A stretch of DNA of 7,723 nucleotides from DATGIQ01 sp035295665 (GTDB lineage: Bacteria; Planctomycetota; Planctomycetia; Gemmatales; Gemmataceae), in assembly GCA_035295665.1 (NCBI GenBank), contig DATGIQ010000310.1, forward strand, positions 1-7,723, given 5' to 3'. Below, piece after piece: positions 1 to 5,252 of the stretch; the first letter of the stretch is position 1, and every line of letters begins with the position of its first letter. A program made the translations under genes and the position numbers. The notes beneath the pieces are model-generated. The model was not told where the DNA came from, searched no databases, and was given only the letters and a program-made list of their open reading frames with translations.

Positions 1-66
1 TCCCGTCAGCCATTGAAACGCAAGGCTCTTCCCCGATCCCGCAAATCCGACGATCCCGATCTTCAT
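1..66 (-). CDS. P-loop GTPase, YchF/Obg-like (N-terminal 22 residues only)
   Basis: The minus strand from an ATG at 64-66 reads without interruption to the window edge as a 22-residue N-terminus beginning MKIGIVGFAGSGKS. This is a clean Walker A/G1 loop (G7-x4-G12-K13-S14) starting almost at the first residue, as in the YchF/OLA1 and Obg-like GTPases, in which the G domain is N-terminal. The following residues (FQWLTG) sit where YchF has FNALT. The G1 loop is GFAGSGKS and not the NVGKS form of canonical YchF, so I suspect the shorter YchF-related proteins with a C-terminal DUF933/TGS-like region. With only 22 residues visible, another P-loop ATPase or GTPase cannot be excluded. The Shine-Dalgarno sequence is weak (GGA about 9 nt upstream). 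The gene diverges from the acetyltransferase gene. Confidence 0.7.
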   Translation of the reverse strand, partial: MKIGIVGFAGSGKSLAFQWLTG

Positions 67-110
67 GGCGAATAGTCCGTGGTCCAGAGTCCATAGCCAG
101 CGATTACTCA

Positions 111-124
111 CCATTGTACAGTGG
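111..124. promoter_or_regulatory. Imperfect 14-bp dyad in the divergent intergenic region, overlapping a possible -10 box
   Basis: CCATTGTACAGTGG is a palindrome except for one base pair (T114 against G121), centred on TGTACA. On the minus strand the same bases contain TACAAT (113-118), a 5/6 match to a sigma-70 -10 element. A poor -35 candidate (CGGAAA, 3/6) lies 17 bp further upstream. This would give the GTPase gene a leader of about 40 nt. The dyad could be an operator placed over that promoter. The match is short and imperfect, so this is a suggestion from position and symmetry only. No promoter for the plus-strand pair could be recognised. Confidence 0.28.
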
Positions 125-170
125 GGGATAGGCACTTTCCGCATTGCCTGGACGCCACGGACCCGATGCC

Positions 171-914
171 ATGTGCGATGAGTGGATGCCTCTGCTTCAA
201 TTGCCGATGACTGAGGAACAGTTTAAGCGGTTGCCGCGCAACGCGGCTTATCGGTACGAATATCAGGATCCCGTGGCAAATCTCACGCCCAGACCCAAGC
301 ACTACCATGCGCTGCTGGAGCTGGGGCCCATGCAGGCGGAGCAGTTGGTCGCGATTTCGCCACTTCAGGCCGATCAGATCATGGGCCTGGCCCGGCTGTT
401 TGCGGAAGCGTTTCGGTATATCCAGCCCTACGGCTCCCTCGATGATTGCACACGTTTGGAAGCAGCCCGCCACGGATTGGAACGCACCCGTTCCGGCGGC
501 GACGGCCCCCTGATCGAGCAGGCCAGCTTCGTCGCCCGAATCGAAGAACAACCCGTGGGCGCCATCTTGGTGACGCTGCTACCGGACGGCGACCCTTGCA
601 ACCCGGAGAGCTATTACTGGGCACAACCGCCGCCGCTCGACTGCATCGAACGCCGTCTGGGCCGCCCCCATTTGACGTGGATCTTCGTGTCTCCGTTGGA
701 GAAGGGCCGCGGGACCGGCACGAGCCTGCTGGCTGCGTGCGTCCAGCAGCTGCGGGCGCTGGGATTCACGCAGCTATTGAGTACGTTCATGGCGGGGAAT
801 GATTCGAGCATGCTCTGGCACTGGCGAAACGGATTTCAGTTGCTGCCGTTTCCCGGATCGTATCGGCTCATGCGGCAACGCTGGCTGCAAGGGTTGCACC
901 AAGGCGATGCGTAG
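171..914 (+). CDS. GNAT-family N-acetyltransferase with an N-terminal extension
   Basis: Predicted cytoplasmic acyl-CoA-dependent acetyltransferase of about 247 residues; the substrate cannot be predicted. Numbered from the ATG at 171, the GNAT core lies in the C-terminal two thirds. Strand beta-4 (HLTWIFVSP, about 167-175) leads into the acetyl-CoA pyrophosphate loop KGRGTGTSLL (178-187), an R/Q-x-x-G-x-G/A motif with Lys first. Motif B is the N-x4-W-x3-GF stretch at about 210-222. The first 60 residues (LPMTEEQFKRLPRNAAYRYEY...LTPRPKHYHALLEL) are not part of a GNAT fold; they seem to be a conserved leader in planctomycete acetyltransferases. The start is uncertain: the frame opens at a TTG (144), with ATGs at 171, 186 and 207. 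I chose 171 for the weak GGA 9 nt upstream. The end overlaps the start of cobS by 8 bp, which implies one transcript and probable translational coupling. Confidence 0.85.
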   Translation: MCDEWMPLLQLPMTEEQFKRLPRNAAYRYEYQDPVANLTPRPKHYHALLELGPMQAEQLVAISPLQADQIMGLARLFAEAFRYIQPYGSLDDCTRLEAARHGLERTRSGGDGPLIEQASFVARIEEQPVGAILVTLLPDGDPCNPESYYWAQPPPLDCIERRLGRPHLTWIFVSPLEKGRGTGTSLLAACVQQLRALGFTQLLSTFMAGNDSSMLWHWRNGFQLLPFPGSYRLMRQRWLQGLHQGDA

Positions 915-1668
915 CTTTCTGGCCGCGTTGGCGTTCCTGACCGTGGTGCCGGTGCGGCTCCGCAAACCATTTTCCCAAGTGGAAGTGGCCCGATCACGCG
1001 TTTGGTACCCTGTGGTCGGTGGACTCTTGGGAGCGGTGCTCGGCTGCGCGGATATGCTGGCGGCCCGAATCGGCAGCGCGCCGGTGGCCGCTTTCCTCGT
1101 ATTGGCCGCCTGGGTCGTGCTCACCGGGGGTTTACATGTGGATGGCTTTTGTGATCTTAGTGATGGCCTGTTCGGCGGCCGAAACGCTGAGGAGCGATTG
1201 CTGATCATGAAAGATCCCCACTTGGGAACGTTCGCTCTGGTGGGTGCCGTGTTGTTGCTGTTGGGCAAATGGGTGCTGATCGAGGAGCTATTCGCGCGGG
1301 GCTCCCCGGACGGACCCTGGTTGGTCGGCACGGCAGTCGGTGTTGGCCGCTGCCTCGCCCTGGTAATGGCCGCCGCAGCTCCCTATCCCCGGCCCGAGGG
1401 AACCGGCAAACTCGTGATCGAAGCGACTACCGTGCCGCAGTCGATTCTGTTCGCCCTGATCGCGTGCGTGGGGTCTGTGGTCGTCCTCTTCCGCGCTGGG
1501 GTGATGATGGCCCTGATTCCATATTTGGCGTCGCTGCTCTTCGTGCTTCTTCTCCGCCAATTCTGTCTTCACCGGCTTGGTGGAATTACCGGCGACTGCC
1601 TGGGAGCGGCCATCGAAGCGGCGGAGCTGGTGTTTCTCCTTGTGGCCGTGCTGACGGAGAGCCGTTAG
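907..1668 (+). CDS. cobS: Adenosylcobinamide-GDP ribazoletransferase (cobalamin synthase)
   Basis: Integral membrane enzyme that joins adenosylcobinamide-GDP to alpha-ribazole (or its 5'-phosphate), releasing GMP, in the final nucleotide-loop assembly of cobalamin. The 253-residue length is normal for CobS/CobV. Family hallmarks are visible: the N-terminal FLTVVPVR, the glycine-rich FPLVG-like helix (YPVVGGLLGAVLG, 34-46), the acidic Mg-binding signature TGGLHVDGFCDLSDGLFGG (73-91, with D79, D83 and D86), the MKDPHLGTF segment (101-109) and the C-terminal LGGITGDCLGAAIEAAE (224-240). Several hydrophobic helices fill the rest. The frame is open further upstream to 799, but homology begins at the ATG at 907, so I use that start; it overlaps the acetyltransferase stop (ATGCGTAG). 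No other cobalamin genes are adjacent, and the space upstream of the pair is too short for a cobalamin riboswitch. The stop lies 7 bp from the convergent gene's stop. Confidence 0.95.
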   Translation: MRSFLAALAFLTVVPVRLRKPFSQVEVARSRVWYPVVGGLLGAVLGCADMLAARIGSAPVAAFLVLAAWVVLTGGLHVDGFCDLSDGLFGGRNAEERLLIMKDPHLGTFALVGAVLLLLGKWVLIEELFARGSPDGPWLVGTAVGVGRCLALVMAAAAPYPRPEGTGKLVIEATTVPQSILFALIACVGSVVVLFRAGVMMALIPYLASLLFVLLLRQFCLHRLGGITGDCLGAAIEAAELVFLLVAVLTESR

Positions 1669-1675
1669 TTGCGTT

Positions 1676-4600
1676 TCACGGCTCAGCCAGGGACAACGGC
1701 GGCAGGTTGGCCTGGCGAAGCAGATCATTGACCTTCGGAATATCGGTCTTCTTCAATTCCTCCCAACGTGCCAGAAGGCTGGCCACCGCCTGGTGTACCT
1801 CATTGCACGCTGCCACGGTTTGAGTGGTCGGGGTCACATCCGCCCCTTGCAGGATCTCCAAGAGCTGGCCCAGATCGCCCCGCACTCGTGGCAACGTCGG
1901 CTCTGCGGAACGAGGGCCGCGCCCTCTTCCCCTGCGTCCCGATTGCTCGGCGGCGCCGGCCAAGGCGGCGGCCTTCCGGTCCAGTGCCGCCAAGGCATCC
2001 CCCAAGGCCTTGTGGTCGGTGCCTTCCCGGAGCTTCTGGAGATGCGTGCGGAGCCGGTGAAGCCCGGCGACTGCTTCCTCGGCCTGGCGGATGCCGCCAT
2101 AGGCTTGCAGCGACAGGGTGAACTGCTGCATGAGCCCTTCCGGCGGCGTTTGCACGCGCGGATCCATCTGCACCCTGAATGGCTGGGAATAGCTTCGCCC
2201 ATTCACCGTGAGCCGAACTGTGTATGGACCGGGCATTACCCAGGGTCCCATCGGCTCGCTGGGCGTATCACCGTAAACTGCTGCAATCGGAAACGAAGGC
2301 CGGACTCCCGGCGGCGGTGCATAATGGAGGTCCCAAACAAAGCGATGGGAACCCGCCGCGGCAGATAGCGTTTGTGCCCGTCGGATCCAGTAGGTTGGGA
2401 TATCCAGTGCGGCTTCCTGCACGGGCTCCGGCTTATCCGCGCTGGAGTAGCGCCGAATGCGTTGCCCCTTGGCATCCAGGATCTCTAGCGACACAGGACC
2501 GGCCGCCGCAGATTTCAAGTAGTAGTCGATGATGGCCCCATCGGGCGGGTTCTTCCCCGCCGGTTCCTCCGGCGGCAGCGGCGTATCCGTGTTCACATTC
2601 CAGCGCACACGGATGGCAACCTGGGGCCGAAAGAGGTGGGCTTCCGAAGCGGCCACTTCGGAATCGAGCTGCCGAAGCGGGGTGAGATCATCGAGAATCC
2701 AGAAGGACCGCCCGTGCGTACCGACGACCAGGTCGTCCCCGTGCACAACGAGGTCGCGGATCGACGTGGCGGGCATATTCTGGCGTAGGCTCTGCCAGTC
2801 GTCGCCGTCGTTGAACGAGACAAAAACCGCACGCTCGGTTCCCGCAAACAGCAAACCTTTTCGCACCGGATCTTCACGCACCGCATTGACTGGACCATTG
2901 TCCGGCAGACCCCGGACCACCTCGTTCCAGGTAGCACCGCCGTCATGCGTGCGATAGATGTGGGGGCGCTGGTCATCAAGACGAATCCGGTTTACTGCGG
3001 CGTAGGCCGTCGCCGCATCAAAGCGGCCCGCATCGATGATGGATATTTTGCTCCAGGATGTTACTCCCGGCGGCGTCACGTCTTTCCAGGTCTTGCCGCC
3101 GTCGCGGGTTACGTGGATCAGACCGTCGTCGGTCCCTGCCCAAATCGTTTGGAGGTCTCGATATGATGGCGCTACCGTATAAATGACCCCGCGGCGCGGC
3201 TGCCGTGCCAGCTCCGGTGTTCGAAAGACGCCGATATTTTCCGGCAGTTCCGGCGTGGGACGAGAAAGATCGGGGCTGATGATCTCCCAGCGCTGCCCTC
3301 CATTCGTCGTCTGGAAAAGCACGTTGGCCCCGAGATAAAGTACGTGCGGGTCAACCGGCGAGAAGAGCAGCGGCGCGGTGCGCAAGAACCGGTATTTGCC
3401 GGTCCGCAGCGGCTCTGGGGCGACATTTTGCACCTCTCCCGTCGACCGATCGAAACGCGTCGCCTTGCCGCCGTAGATCAGGTTCGGATGGAGCGGATCC
3501 GGCGCCACGTAGCCATATTCCTCAACCCCCACCGTGTGCCAGTCGCGGAAAGTGATCTGTCCGCTCGGGCCGCGGCTGGCGACACCGGCGGAGCCGCTCT
3601 CCTGTTGTCCGCCATAGACGTAATACGGAAACTGATTGTCCGTGCTGACGTGATAAAACTGCGCGGTCGGCTGATTGTACCAGGAGCTCCACGTCTGACC
3701 GCCGTTAACGGTGATGACCGCTCCCTGGTCGCTGGCCAGCAGAATAATGCGCGGGTTGTCCGGATTGATCCAGAGCGTGTGGTAGTCATCACCGCCCGGG
3801 GCCCCCTTGATGGCCGTGAACGTTTGCCCGCCGTCGCTGGAGCGATAAACGGACGTATTGGCAACGTACACGATGTCAGCGTTTTTCGGATCGACCTTGA
3901 CCTCGGCGAAGTCGCTCCCACGGCCCCAAAGGCGTCGTTGGGTGTTGACGCGCCGCCAACTCTGCCCGGCGTTATCGGAGCGGTAGATGCCCCCCAGCCG
4001 CGGTGCATCGACCGTGGCGTAAATCCGGTTGGGATCGGACAGGGCGATGCCGATGCCAATGCGGCCCAGGCCTTCGTCCGTAGTCGGCAGCCCCTTGGTC
4101 AATGGCTGCCAGGTCGTCCCGCCGTCGCTTGACTTGAACAGCCCGCTCCCCGCGCCTTGCCAGGCGCCATTCTCCCACGGCCCCTGCCGCGATGCCCAGA
4201 GCACGGCGTAGAGGGTGTCCGGGTTTGTTGGATCAAAGGCCACAGTAGCGGCGCCCGTGTTTTCGTCGCGGTAGAGCACCTTTTGCCAGGTGCTGCCACC
4301 GTCGATGGAGCGGAACACGCCGCGCTCGGCATTAGGGCCATAGGGGTGGCCAAGCACGGCAGCAAAGACTCGCTCAGGGTTGCGCGGGTCAATAATGAGT
4401 GCCGGGATTTGTTCGCCATCACGCAGCCCGAGGTGCACCCAGGTCTTGCCGCCGTCCGTGGATTTGTAGATACCGTCGCCGGTGGACAGGTCCGGCCGCT
4501 GCAAGCCCTCGCCGCTGCCGACGTAAAGGATGTGCGGATTCGACGGCGCAACAGCCAGGGCGCCGATCGATCCGGTCGGCTGCTCATCGAAGATGGGTCT

Positions 4601-4834
4601 CCACACCTGGCCAAAGTCGGTGGTCTTCCAGACACCGCCGTTGCACACACCCATGAAGAAAACATTGGGTTGGCCCACGACCCCGGTCGCCGCCACCGTA
4701 CGGCCACCTCGGTACGGGCCGATCATCCGCCAACGAAGGCTTTCGAAGAGCCGCGGGCTATAGGGCTGTGCGGACAACGCCCCTGCCATGGCCCCGGCAC
4801 AGCATAAAGCGAACCCAACATGGCGGAGGTACAT
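1676..4834 (-). CDS. Exported sortilin/VPS10-like Asp-box (BNR) beta-propeller protein with FlgD-like domain
   Basis: A 1052-residue exported protein of the 'WD40/YVTN/BNR-like repeat' or 'VPS10 domain/glycosyl hydrolase' type; the biochemical activity of these bacterial proteins is not established. The start at 4834 is fixed by a strong GGGAG 7 nt upstream and by the signal peptide that follows (hydrophobic core 6-20, likely cleavage after ALSA at 22). The frame stays open to 4900, but that would bury the signal peptide. After the RMIGPYRGGR opening (about 36-45) come 11 Asp-box-like units, S/T-x-D/N-x-G-x-x-W/F, at 71, 125, 176, 235, 286, 332, 375, 509, 576, 629 and 673, consistent with one or two large propellers. 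A TPLPPEEPAGKNPPDGA linker (about 751-767) leads to a FlgD-like Ig fold (about 768-890, ending PGPYTVRL...VQMDPR). The C-terminus (894-1052) is helical, with an Arg/Gly-rich break near 966-976. The protein probably acts in the periplasm or at the cell surface. It converges on cobS. Confidence 0.92.
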   Translation of the reverse strand: MYLRHVGFALCCAGAMAGALSAQPYSPRLFESLRWRMIGPYRGGRTVAATGVVGQPNVFFMGVCNGGVWKTTDFGQVWRPIFDEQPTGSIGALAVAPSNPHILYVGSGEGLQRPDLSTGDGIYKSTDGGKTWVHLGLRDGEQIPALIIDPRNPERVFAAVLGHPYGPNAERGVFRSIDGGSTWQKVLYRDENTGAATVAFDPTNPDTLYAVLWASRQGPWENGAWQGAGSGLFKSSDGGTTWQPLTKGLPTTDEGLGRIGIGIALSDPNRIYATVDAPRLGGIYRSDNAGQSWRRVNTQRRLWGRGSDFAEVKVDPKNADIVYVANTSVYRSSDGGQTFTAIKGAPGGDDYHTLWINPDNPRIILLASDQGAVITVNGGQTWSSWYNQPTAQFYHVSTDNQFPYYVYGGQQESGSAGVASRGPSGQITFRDWHTVGVEEYGYVAPDPLHPNLIYGGKATRFDRSTGEVQNVAPEPLRTGKYRFLRTAPLLFSPVDPHVLYLGANVLFQTTNGGQRWEIISPDLSRPTPELPENIGVFRTPELARQPRRGVIYTVAPSYRDLQTIWAGTDDGLIHVTRDGGKTWKDVTPPGVTSWSKISIIDAGRFDAATAYAAVNRIRLDDQRPHIYRTHDGGATWNEVVRGLPDNGPVNAVREDPVRKGLLFAGTERAVFVSFNDGDDWQSLRQNMPATSIRDLVVHGDDLVVGTHGRSFWILDDLTPLRQLDSEVAASEAHLFRPQVAIRVRWNVNTDTPLPPEEPAGKNPPDGAIIDYYLKSAAAGPVSLEILDAKGQRIRRYSSADKPEPVQEAALDIPTYWIRRAQTLSAAAGSHRFVWDLHYAPPPGVRPSFPIAAVYGDTPSEPMGPWVMPGPYTVRLTVNGRSYSQPFRVQMDPRVQTPPEGLMQQFTLSLQAYGGIRQAEEAVAGLHRLRTHLQKLREGTDHKALGDALAALDRKAAALAGAAEQSGRRGRGRGPRSAEPTLPRVRGDLGQLLEILQGADVTPTTQTVAACNEVHQAVASLLARWEELKKTDIPKVNDLLRQANLPPLSLAEP

Positions 4835-4841
4835 GCGATTT

Positions 4842-4846
4842 CTCCC
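4842..4846 (-). promoter_or_regulatory. Shine-Dalgarno sequence of the Asp-box protein gene
   Basis: The minus strand reads GGGAGAAATCGC immediately before the ATG at 4832-4834, placing GGGAG at a 7-nt spacing. This is one of the two best ribosome-binding sites in the window. It decides the start, because the frame continues open for 22 more codons upstream. Confidence 0.75.
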
Positions 4847-4948
4847 GGAGTTGCCGAAGAACGGGGTACGGATTCTGAGCGAACGTGGAGAGGACAACAT
4901 GGCTTCGGGGGCCGCACGCCATAGATTGGCTTGCGGCAGGATGTGAAT

Positions 4949-4965
4949 GCCGCTCGACCAGCGGC
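4949..4965 (-). other. Short perfect stem-loop after the small membrane protein gene
   Basis: GCCGCT-GGTCG-AGCGGC forms a 6-bp GC-rich stem with a 5-nt loop, 13 bp beyond the stop codon of the 77-residue gene and inside the 144-bp gap before the Asp-box gene. No T-tract follows on the minus strand (the next bases are ATTCACATCC), so a standard intrinsic terminator is not supported. It could be an attenuating or stabilising hairpin, or chance. The rest of this gap shows no gene and no convincing promoter. Confidence 0.3.
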
Positions 4966-4978
4966 GGTTCGGTTAACT

Positions 4979-5212
4979 TCAGGTCCTACAGCCAAGCTTG
5001 ACGAGCAGGACCGAGACCGCGCCAACTAGCCCGAACGCGGCCGCCAATACAACAACCGGCCCAAGCCAGCCTTCGGTATCGGAGTGCCAGGCGGCTCGGA
5101 GAGCACCCAGACCGGCGCCAATGAGCACCCACACAAGGATCTTTACTAGCCAATGCTTGCGTGGCGACGGTGCGGACGGGGGAACCTGTTCAGAGAGTGT
5201 GTCTGTGTCCAT
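4979..5212 (-). CDS. Small two-helix membrane protein of unknown function
   Basis: I do not recognise this 77-residue protein. It has a short polar, Pro/Ser-rich N-terminus (1-17, containing PPSAPSP), a basic RKH at 18-20, a first hydrophobic helix at about 21-41 (WLVKILVWVLIGAGLGAL), a short loop carrying HSDTEG (43-48), and a second helix at about 49-72, followed by a KLGCRT tail. The basic residues before helix 1 and after helix 2 suggest a hairpin with both ends in the cytoplasm. It is supported as a real gene by a good Shine-Dalgarno sequence (GAGGA at a 6-nt spacing) and by its position 40 bp downstream of the EF-G gene on the same strand, so read-through co-transcription is likely. Nothing in the sequence ties it to translation. 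Confidence 0.62.
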   Translation of the reverse strand: MDTDTLSEQVPPSAPSPRKHWLVKILVWVLIGAGLGALRAAWHSDTEGWLGPVVVLAAAFGLVGAVSVLLVKLGCRT

Positions 5213-5218
5213 GAGAAA

Positions 5219-5223
5219 TCCTC
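5219..5223 (-). promoter_or_regulatory. Shine-Dalgarno sequence of the 77-residue membrane protein gene
   Basis: The minus strand reads TGAGGATTTCTC directly before the ATG at 5210-5212. GAGGA at this distance is a near-consensus ribosome-binding site and is the main support for this short gene being translated. Confidence 0.65.
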
Positions 5224-5252
5224 ATTAGTACCATTGTGCAGCCAGCTCTGCC

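Noticed and set aside
67..170. Possible cobalamin riboswitch controlling the GNAT-cobS pair
   Set aside because: The gap is only about 100 bp, shorter than a cobalamin aptamer of roughly 200 nt, and no B12-box-like segment is visible.
774..1331. Minus-strand open frame (185 codons) opposite the GNAT end and cobS start
   Set aside because: It is Ser/Thr/Pro/Arg-rich low-information sequence antisense to two recognised genes.
3344..4132. Long plus-strand open frame (262 codons) antisense to the Asp-box protein gene
   Set aside because: It lies fully inside a well-supported gene on the other strand; its translation is Arg/Val/Ala-rich with no recognisable motif, as expected of a GC-rich antisense shadow.
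4924..4947. TTCACA (minus strand, 4942-4947) as a -35 element for the Asp-box gene
   Set aside because: The -35 matches 5/6, but at 16 to 18 bp spacing the best -10 candidates (TCTATG, TATGGC) match only 3/6, so I do not call a promoter.
4949..4965. Rho-independent terminator after the 77-residue gene
   Set aside because: The stem is only 6 bp and no run of T follows on the transcribed strand; it is kept only as an unassigned stem-loop.
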